A stretch of 64,000 bases of DNA from Mycobacterium shimoidei (GCA_002101905.1 LQPU01000004.1:1-64000), one strand, 5' to 3'; shown: positions 10,637 through 21,160, counted from the first letter of the stretch. A program made the numbers and translations. Notes: generated by a model from the sequence alone, not told the origin.

Positions 10637-11466
10637 TGGAAATCGCGCTTGTAGCGGGTCAGACCCTCTTGCATCACCGCCGCGACCATTTCGCCGTGCC
10701 GGTTGAACAGCTTGCCTTGGCACAGCGCCCGTCCGCCGCACGCCGACGGCGATGTCTGGTCGTAGAGCAACCACTCGTCGGCGCGGAACATGCGCATGAA
10801 CCACATGGCGTGGTCCAGTGAGGCCACCTGCAGATGCTCACGCTCGTCGAGGTGGGTGACCTGTGCCGAGCCCAGCAACGTCAGATCGCTCATGTAGGCC
10901 AGCGCGCAGATGTGCAGCACCGGGTCGTCGGGCAGCGGGTCCCGGTGGCGAAACCACACCTGCTGCTGGGACGCCAGACCGGGTAACAACGCCAACTTCT
11001 CCCGCGGCACGATCCGCACATCCCATTCTTCGAACTGGCGAAATCCCGCGTCGTCGAACACCTTCATCGAGTTCAGCCCGGGCAGGTCGTCGGGCGGCGG
11101 CGCCGACGGCATCGCGTCCTGGTGCTCGATGCCGCTCTGATCGGTTTGAAACGACGCCGACATGCTGAAAATGGTTTCCCCATGCTGGATGGCGTTGACT
11201 CTTCTGGTGCAGAACGAGCCGCCGTCACGGATCCGCTCGACGAGGAAAATAGTGGACGCCGTGGCATCTCCCGGCCGGATGAAGTAACCGTGCAGCGAAT
11301 GCACCAAAAAGCGCGGGTCCACCGTACGCACCGCCGACACCAGCGACTGGCCGGCCACATGCCCGCCAAAGGTGCGCTGGAAATAGCCCGATTCCGGGCT
11401 GAACACACTGCCCCGGTAGATGTTGACCTCGAGTTGCTCGAGATCGAGGATCTTTTCGATCGACAC
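10633..11466 (-). CDS. tesB2: Acyl-CoA thioesterase II
   Basis: A double hot-dog thioesterase of 277 residues that hydrolyses acyl-CoA to free acid and CoA. The triad expected from E. coli TesB is visible: Asp in SLDHAMWF, a Ser/Thr pair in YDQTSPSA and Gln in VMQEGLTRY. The GTG start at 11466 follows pdxS by only a few bases, and the 3' end overlaps pdxT. Its place inside the PLP synthase operon is conserved in mycobacteria, but there is no obvious metabolic link. Confidence 0.93.
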   Translation of the reverse strand: MSIEKILDLEQLEVNIYRGSVFSPESGYFQRTFGGHVAGQSLVSAVRTVDPRFLVHSLHGYFIRPGDATASTIFLVERIRDGGSFCTRRVNAIQHGETIFSMSASFQTDQSGIEHQDAMPSAPPPDDLPGLNSMKVFDDAGFRQFEEWDVRIVPREKLALLPGLASQQQVWFRHRDPLPDDPVLHICALAYMSDLTLLGSAQVTHLDEREHLQVASLDHAMWFMRMFRADEWLLYDQTSPSACGGRALCQGKLFNRHGEMVAAVMQEGLTRYKRDFQ

Positions 11467-11472
11467 GAAGCG

Positions 11473-12366
11473 TTACCAACCGCGCTCGGCCAGACGATGC
11501 GGCAGGGCGATGTCCTCGACGTTGATGCCGACCATCGGCTCGCCAAGTCCGCGTGACACCTTCGCCAGCACGTCGGGATCGTCGTAGAAGGTGGTGGCCT
11601 TGACGATCGCGGCGGCGCGGTGCTCCGGCGCGCCGGACTTGAAGATGCCCGAGCCGACGAACACGCCCTCGGCGCCGAGCTGCATCATCATCGCCGCGTC
11701 GGCCGGGGTGGCGATGCCGCCGGCGGTGAACAGCGTGACCGGCAGTTTGCCCGCCCGCGCCACCTCGACGACCAGCTCGTAGGACGCCCCTAATTCCTTT
11801 GCGGCTACATACAATTCGTCGTCGGACAGCGACGTCAGCCGACGGATCTCGCTACTTATGGCCCGCATGTGCTTGGTGGCGTTGGAGACATCGCCGGTGC
11901 CGGCCTCGCCCTTGGAGCGGATCATGGCCGCACCCTCGCTGATGCGTCGCAACGCCTCGCCGAGGTTCGTCGCGCCGCACACGAACGGCACGGTGAACTT
12001 CCACTTGTCGATGTGGTGGGTGTAGTCGGCGGGCGTGAGGACCTCGGACTCGTCGATGTAGTCCACCCCGAGGCTCTGCAGGATCTGCGCCTCCACGAAA
12101 TGCCCGATGCGCACCTTGGCCATCACCGGGATGGTCACCGCGGAGATGATGCTTTCGATCATGTCCGGGTCGCTCATCCGGGACACACCGCCCTGGGCGC
12201 GGATGTCGGCGGGCACCCGCTCCAGCGCCATCACCGCCACGGCGCCGGCGCCCTCAGCGATACGGGCCTGCTCGGGTGTGACGACGTCCATGATGACGCC
12301 GCCTTTGAGCATCTCGGCCATGCCGCGTTTGACCCGCGCCGTGCCGGTCTGCCCGTTAGAAGTCAC
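11473..12366 (-). CDS. pdxS: Pyridoxal 5'-phosphate synthase lyase subunit PdxS
   Basis: A 297-residue (beta/alpha)8 barrel that condenses ribose 5-phosphate, glyceraldehyde 3-phosphate and ammonia to PLP. The catalytic lysines lie in [15 protein letters not shown] and in the strand before [11 protein letters not shown]; the phosphate-binding GGIATPADA and VGSGIFKS loops are present. The start is GTG 12366. It is the first gene of pdxS-tesB2-pdxT; a tandem palindromic repeat lies just upstream. Confidence 0.97.
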   Translation of the reverse strand: MTSNGQTGTARVKRGMAEMLKGGVIMDVVTPEQARIAEGAGAVAVMALERVPADIRAQGGVSRMSDPDMIESIISAVTIPVMAKVRIGHFVEAQILQSLGVDYIDESEVLTPADYTHHIDKWKFTVPFVCGATNLGEALRRISEGAAMIRSKGEAGTGDVSNATKHMRAISSEIRRLTSLSDDELYVAAKELGASYELVVEVARAGKLPVTLFTAGGIATPADAAMMMQLGAEGVFVGSGIFKSGAPEHRAAAIVKATTFYDDPDVLAKVSRGLGEPMVGINVEDIALPHRLAERGW

Positions 12367-12407
12367 GGCTACCAGTCTAATGGTGGGCCCAAATCAGTAT
12401 TTGCCCA

Positions 12408-12467
12408 CCGAACGTGAAGCTAGCTGCACACTCGGCGCCGAACGTGAAGCTGGCCGCACACTCGGCA
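12408..12467. repeat. Two tandem 30-bp palindromic repeat units
   Basis: Units 12408-12437 and 12438-12467 are 27/30 identical, each starting CCGAACGTGAAGCT. Each can fold as GCCGA, two bases, GTG, ten bases, CAC, two bases, TCGGC. They sit between the Nudix gene and pdxS, both read leftwards. The shape (outer stem, GTG, ten-base loop, CAC, outer stem) recurs at 61487-61521 with a different outer stem. Confidence 0.7.
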
Positions 12468-12480
12468 CAAGTCGGGGCGG

Positions 12481-13509
12481 CTAGCGGATGGACTGCAACT
12501 CGCCGGGCGCACCGGCGCTGGCCACCGACACCGCGTCGGCCAGCAGTTCGGACAGCTGCAGCGGATAGACCGTTTCACCGGCGGCCGTCAACGCGGCGAT
12601 GTCGGCGGCGTCACACCAGCGGTGGCAATGGATGTAGCGGCGTTCCAGCTCGGTCCGCCCGGTCCCGGACGGCTCGAACCGGTGGGTGCGGTAGACGAAG
12701 AAGTACTCCTGGCTGTCGAGCACCGCGCCGTTGAACTGGAAGACAGCGTCGCGCCGCCAGATCGGGCCGACCATGTCGGCCGGGTCGACCCGCAAACCCG
12801 TCTCCTCGGCCAGCTCGCGAGCGGCCGCCTCGGCCAGCTCCTCGCCGTCGCGGATCTGCCCGCCGATGGTGAACCACCACCGCGGCGCGCTGTCGGCCGG
12901 CAGCGCCGGATCGGAGCCGCACAACAGCAACACCGCACCGGTCTCGTCGACCAACACCACCCGCGCCGACCTCCGCTTGTCGGATGCGCCATGGTGTGTA
13001 GCCGCTCCCGAACGCTCGGCGATCTCGAAATAGCTTGGCAGTGGCGCTCTTCCGCCCAGCCGCAGCAGCTTGACCATGCGTCGCTCGCCCAGCGCCAAAA
13101 GGTCGCGGACCGCGTCGTTGTGAAACCGGCGGGCCAGCACCACCCGGGCTTCGGCGTCGGCCAGCTCGGCGACCAGACCCGACGGCAACGACTCGGGGTC
13201 CACGGCCGCCAACGCCGCGGACAACTCGTTTTCGCAGGCTTCCCGACGATGCCGCGGCGCGTTCTCGGCGGCATCGGCCAGCGCCGCCAGGCGCCGGCCC
13301 TCGGCGGCGCCCTGAAAAGCATCCAGCGCGACCGCTCGGGCCACCACCGCCCGGCGTGCCAGCGCAGCATCGAGCGCCTGCCAGGACAGGTCGTAGCGCA
13401 CGTGCAGCCGGTCCAGCCGGTGCGCGGTCTGATACCCCCACGCGGCCAGCACCAGCAGCAACACCAGCAAAACGGCCAGCGCGGTGCCGGTGCTGACCAG
13501 CCACACCAT
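12481..13509 (-). CDS. Membrane-anchored LemA-like/Nudix hydrolase fusion
   Basis: A 342-residue protein corresponding to Rv2609c. Residues 5-28 are a Val/Leu membrane helix; 30-150 form a LemA-like helical bundle; the C-terminal part (about 175-330) is a Nudix domain whose box GQIRDGEELAEAAARELAEE fits GX5EX7REUXEEXGU. Nudix enzymes hydrolyse nucleoside diphosphates linked to another group; the substrate here is unknown. The ATG at 13509 overlaps the pimA stop (ATGA), making this the last gene of the PIM operon and suggesting an envelope-linked substrate. Confidence 0.85.
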   Translation of the reverse strand: MVWLVSTGTALAVLLVLLLVLAAWGYQTAHRLDRLHVRYDLSWQALDAALARRAVVARAVALDAFQGAAEGRRLAALADAAENAPRHRREACENELSAALAAVDPESLPSGLVAELADAEARVVLARRFHNDAVRDLLALGERRMVKLLRLGGRAPLPSYFEIAERSGAATHHGASDKRRSARVVLVDETGAVLLLCGSDPALPADSAPRWWFTIGGQIRDGEELAEAAARELAEETGLRVDPADMVGPIWRRDAVFQFNGAVLDSQEYFFVYRTHRFEPSGTGRTELERRYIHCHRWCDAADIAALTAAGETVYPLQLSELLADAVSVASAGAPGELQSIR

Positions 13510-14639
13510 CAGCTGGCCACCTGGACCTTGGCACCCGAACCGGCGACCGTTTCGTAGACCCGCATGATCTGGTTGGCCACCACCGACCAGTCGTAGCGGC
13601 GCACCGCCTCGGCGCCGGCCGCGACGTATCGTTCGCGCAGCACATCATTCTCCAGCACCTCGACCAGCGCGGAACCCAGAGCCGCACCGTCGTCGACGGG
13701 CACCAGCCGCCCGGCCTGGCCGTCGCGCAATACCCGGCGAAACGCGTGCAGGTCGCTGGCCACCACCGCGGTGCCGGCGGCCATCGCCTCCACCAACACG
13801 ATGCCGAAACTCTCGCCGCCGGTATTGGGCGCACAGTAGACGTCGGCGCTCCGCAGCGCCGATGCCTTCGCGGCGTCGTCGAGCTGACCCATAAAGCACA
13901 GGTGCTTCGCCAACGAGCCTGCGCTGTCGCGAAGTTCGTCTTCGTCGCCGCGCCCGACAACCATCAGCTGCACATCCGGGAAACGTGAGACCACACTGGG
14001 CAGCGCGTCGATCAACACCGCCATGCCCTTGCGCGGTTCGTCGTAGCGGCCCAGGAACAACACCGTCTTGCCGGCCCGCGGATACCCGTCCAGCAACGGC
14101 GCCGACGCGAACGACGCCACGTCCACACCGTTGGGAATCTCGACCGCATCGGAACCCAACGCTTCCATCTGCCAGCGTCGCGCCAGGTCCGACACCGCGA
14201 TCCGGCCGACAATCTTCTCGTGCCAGGGGCGCAGCACACCCTGAAACACCGACAGCGTCAGCGATTTGGTGGTCGAGGTGTGAAATGTCGCGACGATCGG
14301 GCCCTCGGCCACCCGCAACGCCCACATCGACAGGCTCGGCGCGTTGGGCTCGTGCAGGTGCAACACGTCGAAGTTGCCGTCGGCCAGCCATCGCCGGACC
14401 CGGCCGTGCACCGCGGGGCTGAATTGCAGGCGGGCCACCGACCCGTTGTAGGGAATTGGGATGGCTTTGCCCGCTGAGACGACGTAGTCGGGCAACTTCA
14501 CGTGCGCCTCTGGAGAAGCGGGGGCCAACACGCTGACGGTGTGTCCGCGGGAGCGCATCACCTCGGCCAGCTGCAGTACGTGCGACTGCACCCCACCCGG
14601 CACATCGAACGAGTACGGGCACACCATGCCGATACGCAT
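13509..14639 (-). CDS. pimA: Phosphatidyl-myo-inositol mannosyltransferase PimA
   Basis: A 376-residue GT4 family glycosyltransferase that moves mannose from GDP-mannose to the 2-position of phosphatidylinositol, the first step in PIM, lipomannan and LAM synthesis at the inner face of the membrane. Start motif MRIGMVCPYSFDVPGGVQSH, the basic membrane-binding region, LFLGRYDEPRKGM and the donor-binding PNTGGESFGIVLVEAM are all present. It lies in the conserved order pgsA - patA - pimA, with one-base to four-base overlaps at both ends. Confidence 0.97.
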   Translation of the reverse strand: MRIGMVCPYSFDVPGGVQSHVLQLAEVMRSRGHTVSVLAPASPEAHVKLPDYVVSAGKAIPIPYNGSVARLQFSPAVHGRVRRWLADGNFDVLHLHEPNAPSLSMWALRVAEGPIVATFHTSTTKSLTLSVFQGVLRPWHEKIVGRIAVSDLARRWQMEALGSDAVEIPNGVDVASFASAPLLDGYPRAGKTVLFLGRYDEPRKGMAVLIDALPSVVSRFPDVQLMVVGRGDEDELRDSAGSLAKHLCFMGQLDDAAKASALRSADVYCAPNTGGESFGIVLVEAMAAGTAVVASDLHAFRRVLRDGQAGRLVPVDDGAALGSALVEVLENDVLRERYVAAGAEAVRRYDWSVVANQIMRVYETVAGSGAKVQVAS

Positions 14640-15622
14640 CAGGTGTCCCCCAATCTGGCCCGTCGCTGCTCGGAGCTGTCTGCCCGGCTACTTGTCGGGT
14701 CCTTCCGGCCCGCATCGTCGCCGGTGCGCAGATCGGCCAGCCACTGCGGCTGCAGCATATGCCAGTCGGCCGGATGTGCGGCAATGTTACTCGCGAACCG
14801 GTCCGCCAACGCCTGGGTTATCACACCGATGTCTCCGCTGGAGCAGTCCAGCGCGGGAAAGACCTCGAAACCCCAGCCCCCGTCGGAAAACCAGCAGTGC
14901 ACCGGCAACAGCGCGGCGCCGGTTTCGATCGCCAGCTTCGCCGGCCCGGCCGGCATCCGGGTGGCTTCGCCGAAGAAGTCGACCTGGATGCCGTTGCGGG
15001 TGAGGTCACGTTCGGCCAACAAACACACAATCTTGTTGTCGTTCAACCGTTCCCGCAGCAGACCATACGGCGGGCGTTCGCCGCCGGACAGCGGAAGGAC
15101 TTCGAAGCCCAGCTTTTCCCGGTAGTCGATGAACCGCTTGTACAGCGATTCGGGTTTGAGTCGCTCGGCGACGGTGGTGAATTGACCGTGGGTCTGGACC
15201 AGCCACACCCCGGCCATGTCCCAGTTGCCGCTGTGCGGCAAGGCCAGCACCGCACCGCGCCCGGCCGCGAGCGCCGCCTCCAGATGGTGCCTGCCGGCAA
15301 CAAGGTCGTCCAGTTGCCGGCGCAGCTTGGCGTGGTTCATGGTCGGCAGTCGAAACGCCTCGCGCCAATACCGGGCGTAGGAAGCCAACGAGGCCCGCAT
15401 CAGCGAGCCCGGCACTTCGGCCGGTTGCACGCCGATCACCCGGGCCAGGTTCTTGCGCAGCTGATCGGGTCCGCCGCCCCGCGACGCGTAGAGCGCCGCG
15501 GCGTCGAACAGGTTGCGCGCGGCGAACTCCGGCATAAAACGCACCATCATCCAGCCGGAGGCATAACCCCAGTCGCTCAGGCTCACCCCGGGCACCTTCA
15601 AACCCCCCGGGACAGCGATCAC
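14639..15622 (-). CDS. patA: PIM acyltransferase PatA
   Basis: A 327-residue LpxL/HtrB-type acyltransferase. PatA acylates the 6-position of the first mannose of PIM. The catalytic HX4D motif appears as HSGNWD near residue 130, and a Glu follows in LLAERDLTRNG. GTG 15622 overlaps the pgsA stop (GTGA) and the stop abuts pimA. Peripheral membrane protein by family knowledge. Corresponds to Rv2611c. Confidence 0.94.
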   Translation of the reverse strand: MIAVPGGLKVPGVSLSDWGYASGWMMVRFMPEFAARNLFDAAALYASRGGGPDQLRKNLARVIGVQPAEVPGSLMRASLASYARYWREAFRLPTMNHAKLRRQLDDLVAGRHHLEAALAAGRGAVLALPHSGNWDMAGVWLVQTHGQFTTVAERLKPESLYKRFIDYREKLGFEVLPLSGGERPPYGLLRERLNDNKIVCLLAERDLTRNGIQVDFFGEATRMPAGPAKLAIETGAALLPVHCWFSDGGWGFEVFPALDCSSGDIGVITQALADRFASNIAAHPADWHMLQPQWLADLRTGDDAGRKDPTSSRADSSEQRRARLGDT

Positions 15623-16263
15623 GACTCGCTCTTCCCCGGCTTCAGCGGTTCAGCTGCCCCGGGCGAGTGCCGCACGGTGTGCACGCGCTGCGCGCAAGTG
15701 ATCAGGCTGGCCGCCGCCAGCAGCCACATCGCGATATGCAGCGCCCACGGCAGCGGGATCACCGGCAGATCCGACAACCCAGCGCCCACCAGCACGATGA
15801 TCAACCGTTCCGGGCGCTCGATGAACCCGCCGTCACCGCGCAGTCCGCTGGCCTCGGCTCGGGCCTTGATATAGGAGATCACCTGCGAGGTGACCAGGCA
15901 GATCAACGTCGCCGCCACCAACGACGGACTCCGCAGGCCGAACGCCGCCCACCACGCCAGCCCACAGAAGACCGCGCCGTCGCTGATCCGATCGCAGGTG
16001 GCGTCCAGCACGGCCCCGAACCGGCTGCCGCCGCCGCTTTCTCGCGCCATCGCCCCGTCGACCAGGTCGAACATCACGAAGAACCAGATCACCAAGGTCC
16101 CGGCGAACAGCTGCCCGGTCGGGAACAGCGTCAACGACGCCACCACTGCCGCCGCGGTCGCGACGATCGTCACCCCGTCGGCGGTGAACCCGGCCCGCAG
16201 CAACGCGCGGGCCACCGGCGTGGTGACGTGGGCAACTCCTTCACGGGAGAAAACCCTGCTCAC
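15619..16263 (-). CDS. pgsA: Phosphatidylinositol phosphate synthase
   Basis: A 214-residue CDP-alcohol phosphotransferase with several membrane helices that joins CDP-diacylglycerol and inositol 1-phosphate. The signature DX2DGX2ARX8GX3DX3D is complete (DLVDGAMAR, then GAVLDATCD). I chose GTG 16263, which overlaps the upstream stop as GTGA and gives the family length (Rv2612c is 217 residues). The longer frame to 16371 lies inside the HIT gene. Confidence 0.95.
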   Translation of the reverse strand: MSRVFSREGVAHVTTPVARALLRAGFTADGVTIVATAAAVVASLTLFPTGQLFAGTLVIWFFVMFDLVDGAMARESGGGSRFGAVLDATCDRISDGAVFCGLAWWAAFGLRSPSLVAATLICLVTSQVISYIKARAEASGLRGDGGFIERPERLIIVLVGAGLSDLPVIPLPWALHIAMWLLAAASLITCAQRVHTVRHSPGAAEPLKPGKSES

Positions 16264-16811
16264 GGTTGGCGTGCCCATTCGGTGGCCAGCAGTTGCCGGG
16301 TATCGCGCAACAGCTGCGGGATGACCTTGGAGTCGCCGATGATCGTGATGAAGTTGGCGTCGCCACCCCACCGCGGTACCACGTGCATGTGCAGGTGTTC
16401 GGCCAGCGATCCGCCCGCCGATGTGCCCAGGTTCATCCCGACGTTGAACCCGTGCGGTCGCGACACCTTCTTGATCACGCGAATCGCCTTCTGCGTGAAC
16501 GCCATCAGCTCCGCGCTCTCTTTCTCGGTGAGGTCCTCCAATTCGGACACCCGCCGGTATGGCACCACCATCAGGTGACCCGGGTTGTACGGGTACAGAT
16601 TGAGCACGGCGTACACCAGCTCGCCGCGAGCCACCACCAGCCCGTCTTCGTCGGGCAGCTGCGGAATGTCAGTAAAAGGTTGTGCACGGCTGTCGTTTTC
16701 CTGCTTCAGCGGCCCCTCGGCCAGATAGGACATCCGATAGGGCGTCCACAACCGCTGCAGGTGATCGGTCTCACCGACGCCGCGGTCGACAATGAAGTCC
16801 TCGTCAGCCAC
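16260..16811 (-). CDS. HIT-domain diadenosine tetraphosphate phosphorylase
   Basis: A 183-residue HIT protein corresponding to Rv2613c, reported as an Ap4A phosphorylase. The catalytic triad motif is [10 protein letters not shown] (HxHxH) near residue 140, with the upstream [17 protein letters not shown] strand and [11 protein letters not shown]. The GTG 16811 start lies inside the 3' end of thrS (8-base overlap). Ap4A is a by-product of aminoacyl-tRNA synthetases, so pairing with thrS makes biochemical sense. Confidence 0.93.
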   Translation of the reverse strand: MADEDFIVDRGVGETDHLQRLWTPYRMSYLAEGPLKQENDSRAQPFTDIPQLPDEDGLVVARGELVYAVLNLYPYNPGHLMVVPYRRVSELEDLTEKESAELMAFTQKAIRVIKKVSRPHGFNVGMNLGTSAGGSLAEHLHMHVVPRWGGDANFITIIGDSKVIPQLLRDTRQLLATEWARQP

Positions 16812-18858
16812 GGCTGGCTACCTTCACCAGATCTGCTGTGGGCGTAGCGTTCTCGCGATCCGCGATCCATTTCACGATCGCGGCTACGGCGTCGGCACGC
16901 GGCACCCCGTTGATTTGCGTGCGGTCACCGAACCGGAAGCTCACCGCTTCGGCGGCGGCGTCGCGGTCACCGGCCACCAGCATGAACGGCACCTTCAGGT
17001 TGGTGTTGTTGACGATCTTCTTGGCCATCCGGTCGTCGCTGGCGTCGACTTCGACCCGCACACCGTGCGAGCGAAGCTGTGCGGCAACATCTTCCAGATA
17101 CGGCACATGGTCGTCTGCGACCGGGATGCCGACCACCTGAACCGGCGCGAGCCAGGCCGGGAACGCCCCCGCGTAGTGCTCGGTGAGGATCCCGAAGAAC
17201 CGCTCGATCGATCCGAACAGCGCCCGGTGAATCATCACCGGGCGCCGGCGCATCCCGTCGACGGCGGTGTATTCCAGCTCGAAACGCTCAGGGGTGTTGA
17301 AGTCCAGCTGAATGGTGGACATCTGCCAGCTGCGGCCCAGCGCGTCGCGGGCCTGCACCGAGATCTTGGGGCCGTAGAACGCCGCGCCGCCCGGGTCGGG
17401 CACCAGCTGCAGACCCGACGCCTCGGCCACCTCGGCCAGTGTCGCGGTGGCCTCGTCCCAGATCTCCTCGGAGCCGACGAACTTTTCCGGGTCCTTGGTG
17501 GACAGCTCCAAATAAAAGTCGGCCAGGCCGTAATCGCTGAGCAACTCGAGGATGAAATGCAGCAGCGATGCGAGTTCGTCGCGCATCTGCTCACGGGTGC
17601 AGAAGATGTGGGCGTCGTCCATGGTCAGGCCACGCACCCGGGTCAGACCGTGCACCACGCCGGATTTCTCGTAGCGGTAGACGGTGCCGAACTCGAAGAG
17701 CCGCAACGGCAATTCGCGGTAGGACCGGCCCCGGGCCTGATAAATCAGGCAGTGCATCGGGCAGTTCATCGGCTTTAGGTAGTAGTCCTGCCCGGGCTTG
17801 CGCACCGTGCCGTCGTCGTTGTACTCCGCGTCCAGGTGCATCGGCGGGTACATGCTCTCGGCGTACCAGTCCAGATGCCCGGACGTGGCGAACAGCTCGG
17901 CCTTGGTGATGTGCGGGGTGTTGACGAACTCGTAACCGGCCTCGATGTGCTTACGCCGGGAGTACTCCTCCAACTCCCGGCGCACAATGCCACCCTTCGG
18001 GTGGAAAACCGGTAAGCCAGAACCGATTTCGTCCGGAAAACTGAACAAGTCGAGTTCGATGCCCAGCTTGCGGTGATCGCGGCGCTGCGCTTCTTCGATC
18101 AACCTCAGATGCCGCTCCAACGCCTCCTGCGACTCCCAGGCGGTGCCGTAAACCCGTTGCAGGCTGGCGTTGTTCTGGTCGCCGCGCCAGTAGGCCGCCG
18201 AGGTGCGGGTCAGCTTGAACGCTGGAATGTGCCGGGTGGTCGGAATGTGCGGACCTCGGCACAAATCACCCCAAACCCGTTCGCGGGTACGAGGATTGAG
18301 ATTGTCGTAGGCAGTGAGCTCATCGCCGCCGACCTCCATGATCGCAGGGTCGCCCGACTTGTCGTCAACTAGCTCGAGCTTGTACGGCTCGTCGGCCAAC
18401 TCCGCGCGGGCCTGGTCCTTGGATTCGTACACTCGCCGGGAAAACAGCTGCCCATCCTTGACGATCTGACGCATCCGCTTTTCCAGCGCCTCCAGATCTT
18501 CCGGCGTGAACGGCTTCGGGACATCGAAGTCGTAGTAGAAGCCGTCGGTGATCGGCGGGCCGATGCCGAGCTTGGCATCCGGGAAGAGATCCTGCACGGC
18601 CTGGGCCAGCACATGAGCGCAGGAATGCCGGATCACGCTGCGACCCTCGTCAGTGTTGGCCGGCACCGGGACCACCTCGGTGTCGGCGTCAGGCACCCAG
18701 GCCAGGTCCCGCAGTTTGCCGTCGGCGTCGCGCACCACCACCACGGCGTCGGGAGCGCCGCGACCGGGCAACCCGGCGTCGCGCACCGCGGCGGCCGCGC
18801 TCGTGCCGGCGGGAACCCGGATCGCAGCCGGCCAGGCGGGTTCTGCGGGGGCGGTCAT
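16804..18858 (-). CDS. thrS: Threonyl-tRNA synthetase
   Basis: About 684 residues: N-terminal TGS-like domain, editing domain ([12 protein letters not shown] and related), class II catalytic core ([26 protein letters not shown] with a zinc Cys, [17 protein letters not shown], and [10 protein letters not shown]) and an anticodon-binding domain. I place the start at ATG 18858 ([18 protein letters not shown]), supported by GGAG upstream and the usual length of about 690. The frame is open a further 109 codons with no protein-like character. First gene of the PIM operon. Confidence 0.95.
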   Translation of the reverse strand: MTAPAEPAWPAAIRVPAGTSAAAAVRDAGLPGRGAPDAVVVVRDADGKLRDLAWVPDADTEVVPVPANTDEGRSVIRHSCAHVLAQAVQDLFPDAKLGIGPPITDGFYYDFDVPKPFTPEDLEALEKRMRQIVKDGQLFSRRVYESKDQARAELADEPYKLELVDDKSGDPAIMEVGGDELTAYDNLNPRTRERVWGDLCRGPHIPTTRHIPAFKLTRTSAAYWRGDQNNASLQRVYGTAWESQEALERHLRLIEEAQRRDHRKLGIELDLFSFPDEIGSGLPVFHPKGGIVRRELEEYSRRKHIEAGYEFVNTPHITKAELFATSGHLDWYAESMYPPMHLDAEYNDDGTVRKPGQDYYLKPMNCPMHCLIYQARGRSYRELPLRLFEFGTVYRYEKSGVVHGLTRVRGLTMDDAHIFCTREQMRDELASLLHFILELLSDYGLADFYLELSTKDPEKFVGSEEIWDEATATLAEVAEASGLQLVPDPGGAAFYGPKISVQARDALGRSWQMSTIQLDFNTPERFELEYTAVDGMRRRPVMIHRALFGSIERFFGILTEHYAGAFPAWLAPVQVVGIPVADDHVPYLEDVAAQLRSHGVRVEVDASDDRMAKKIVNNTNLKVPFMLVAGDRDAAAEAVSFRFGDRTQINGVPRADAVAAIVKWIADRENATPTADLVKVASRG

Positions 18859-18920
18859 CGCGGCGGTCTCCAAGTAAGCGGGCTGATTCCGATCGTGCCC
18901 AATGCTATCGGTGCAGCCGA

Positions 18921-19361
18921 CTACGAGTGCAGGGCGATCGGGCTGGTCAACCACGGCCGATCGATGCCCACCAAAGCAGCCGACCAGTGCACAACGCCGA
19001 GCAGCCATAGCGTCGTCACCACAACCGCCGCGGTGAACGCGACGCCCAGTGCCTGCGTCCACAAACCCCTGCGGGTGAACCAGGCCATCACCGCGTCGTA
19101 TCGGCTCCTGACGTACTTCAGGAACTTGCGCGCCCAGGCGAATTCGCTGGCGAGAATGGCCAGGCCCACGAACACGATGGCCCATCCCGGACCTGGATAC
19201 GGAATTGCAACGATGCCGACCGCGACCACCGGGAACCCCACCCCGGCAACCGCGACGCGGTAGCCGAAGTCGGCGACCGGCCGATCGCGCAGCCCGTCAC
19301 GCCATCGGGCCCAGCGGCGCCTGATGCTGGCGCCGCGCGTTGCTTCGTTTTCGGTGGACAC
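18921..19361 (-). CDS. TIGR02611/PGPGW family membrane protein
   Basis: A 146-residue protein with a basic N-terminus ([15 protein letters not shown]), two clustered helices around the diagnostic [21 protein letters not shown] and a third near residue 105-122. The PGPGW sequence defines this family of actinobacterial small membrane proteins; function unknown. Transcribed divergently from the cation/proton antiporter. Confidence 0.85.
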   Translation of the reverse strand: MSTENEATRGASIRRRWARWRDGLRDRPVADFGYRVAVAGVGFPVVAVGIVAIPYPGPGWAIVFVGLAILASEFAWARKFLKYVRSRYDAVMAWFTRRGLWTQALGVAFTAAVVVTTLWLLGVVHWSAALVGIDRPWLTSPIALHS

Positions 19362-19471
19362 GATAAGACGTTAGTTTAGGTGCGCCCGTCCGCGCGCCGA
19401 TACTTGCCGTCGGCGGGTCGACCAGTGCGCCACGAGCGTCGCGATCACCGGTGTCCGGCACAATGTGCGGG

Positions 19472-21157
19472 ATGGGGGTCCAGACGGCGTTGGCGTTATT
19501 GCTCGCAGCCATCGGCGTCTTCGTGGTGGTGAACTGGATCAGCGTGCGCACCGGCTTGCCGAGCGCCGGCCTGCTCACGCTGGTCGGCATTGGTTATGCG
19601 CTGCTGCCGGGTCCGAACGTCAGCCTTGCACCCGACGTCGTGATGACCTGCATCCTGCCGCCGCTGCTCTACAACGCGGCGCTGGAGTCGTCGCTTGTCG
19701 GGATCCGGCGCAACCTGCGCACGGTCATCAGCTTGTCGGTGGTTCTTGTGCTGCTGACCGCGGCGTCGGTCGGTGTCGCATTCGGCCTGCTGGTCGGCGG
19801 CACGACCATCGCGGTGGGCATGGTGCTGGGCGCTGCCGTGGCACCCACCGATCCGGTGGCGGCGCTCGCCGTCGCGCGCAAGGTGGGGCTGCCGCTGAAC
19901 ATCGTCACCTTGATCGAAGGTGAGGGACTGCTCAACGACGCCACCGCGCTCACCACGCTGTCGGTCGCCATCGCGGCCGCGAGCGGAGCCGAATTCTCGG
20001 TGCCGTCGGCGGTTGAGGAATTCGCGCTCGCGGCGGTGGGCGGTCTGGTGGTCGGCGTGGTGCTGGCGTTCTGCCGACGTTTCGTTCGACGCTGGACCCA
20101 CGACGTGCTGACGGCCAACGCGGTCTCGCTGGCCACACCGTTTTTGGCCTATGTGCTGGCCGAGGAGATCCACGCCTCCGGCGTACTGGCGGTCGTGGTG
20201 TGCGGACTGATCGTCGGGCACTACTCGCCACGGTTGGAATCCGGAGCCAACCGCCTGCAGACCCGGGCGGTTTGGCAACTGGTCAACTTTTTGCTCGAAG
20301 GCCTGGTGTTCTTGCTGATCGGTCAGCAGCTTCCGGGCATCGTCGACGGCTTGGCGCATTACGAAACGTCGACGATCATCGTGGCGGTCACTGTCACCGT
20401 CGCGGTGGTACTGCTGGTTCGGCCGCTGTGGTTGGTGCTCACCCAGCTATTTCCCCGCCGGCTGCATACCCGGCTGGGAAACGTCGCCGACTCCGATGAG
20501 GACGTCGACGCTGCCGGCCGCAACGGCGACTCGGAAAAGCTCAGCGGCCGTGAGATCTTCGTATTGAGCTGGGCAGGCACCCGCGGAGTGGTCAGTGTCG
20601 CGGCGATTTTCGCGGTGCCGATGGTGACGCACAGCGGCGCACCTTTTCCCAACCGCGATCTGCTGTTGTTGTGCACGTTCGCGGTCGTGTTGGTGACGCT
20701 GATCGGACAGGGCAGCACGTTCGCGCCGCTGGTGCGCGCTTTGGACGTTCGCGCCAACGCGATCGATGAACTGCGGCTGCGCAATCACGCTCGCGCGGCT
20801 GCCGTCGAGGCCGCGCTGGACCGGCTCGACGAGATCGAACACGACGATGATGAGGACGTCGACGTCCGCGCGCTCGAAGCGGTGCGCGAACAGTTATCCG
20901 CTCGGCTGAGGCGATATCGCCGTCGCATCGACGTGCTGGAGTCGGCGGATTCCGACGAGATTCCCAAGCCCACAGGGTTTGAGGCGACCATCGGGTTGCG
21001 CCGGGCCGTGATCGATGCCCAGCGCGATGAGCTCGTCCGGTGGCGCGACGCCGGCATGTTGTCGGACCGCAGTCTTCGCGTGCTCGGACGCGAACTCGAC
21101 CACGAAGAGGGCACGCTGCCGGTGAGCACGCCGCAATCACCCTGGCGCGACGCGTAG
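19472..21157 (+). CDS. CPA1-family Na+/H+ antiporter
   Basis: About 561 residues with 12 or so predicted membrane helices and a charged cytoplasmic tail of about 140 residues. Conserved CPA1 features are LPPLLYNAALE, the ion-binding ND-type core in VAPTDPVAALAV and EGEGLLNDATALT, and the SWAGTRGVVSVAAI helix. Three starts are possible (GTG 19451, ATG 19463, ATG 19472); I favour the last since the first membrane helix then begins at once. It is similar to Rv2287-type exchangers. Likely exchanges Na+ for protons to hold cytoplasmic pH. Confidence 0.9.
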   Translation: MGVQTALALLLAAIGVFVVVNWISVRTGLPSAGLLTLVGIGYALLPGPNVSLAPDVVMTCILPPLLYNAALESSLVGIRRNLRTVISLSVVLVLLTAASVGVAFGLLVGGTTIAVGMVLGAAVAPTDPVAALAVARKVGLPLNIVTLIEGEGLLNDATALTTLSVAIAAASGAEFSVPSAVEEFALAAVGGLVVGVVLAFCRRFVRRWTHDVLTANAVSLATPFLAYVLAEEIHASGVLAVVVCGLIVGHYSPRLESGANRLQTRAVWQLVNFLLEGLVFLLIGQQLPGIVDGLAHYETSTIIVAVTVTVAVVLLVRPLWLVLTQLFPRRLHTRLGNVADSDEDVDAAGRNGDSEKLSGREIFVLSWAGTRGVVSVAAIFAVPMVTHSGAPFPNRDLLLLCTFAVVLVTLIGQGSTFAPLVRALDVRANAIDELRLRNHARAAAVEAALDRLDEIEHDDDEDVDVRALEAVREQLSARLRRYRRRIDVLESADSDEIPKPTGFEATIGLRRAVIDAQRDELVRWRDAGMLSDRSLRVLGRELDHEEGTLPVSTPQSPWRDA

Positions 21158-21160
21158 CGC

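Noticed and set aside
16260..16371. Longer pgsA start upstream of 16263
   Set aside because: It would lie inside the HIT gene; GTG 16263 gives the operon-typical GTGA overlap and the family length.
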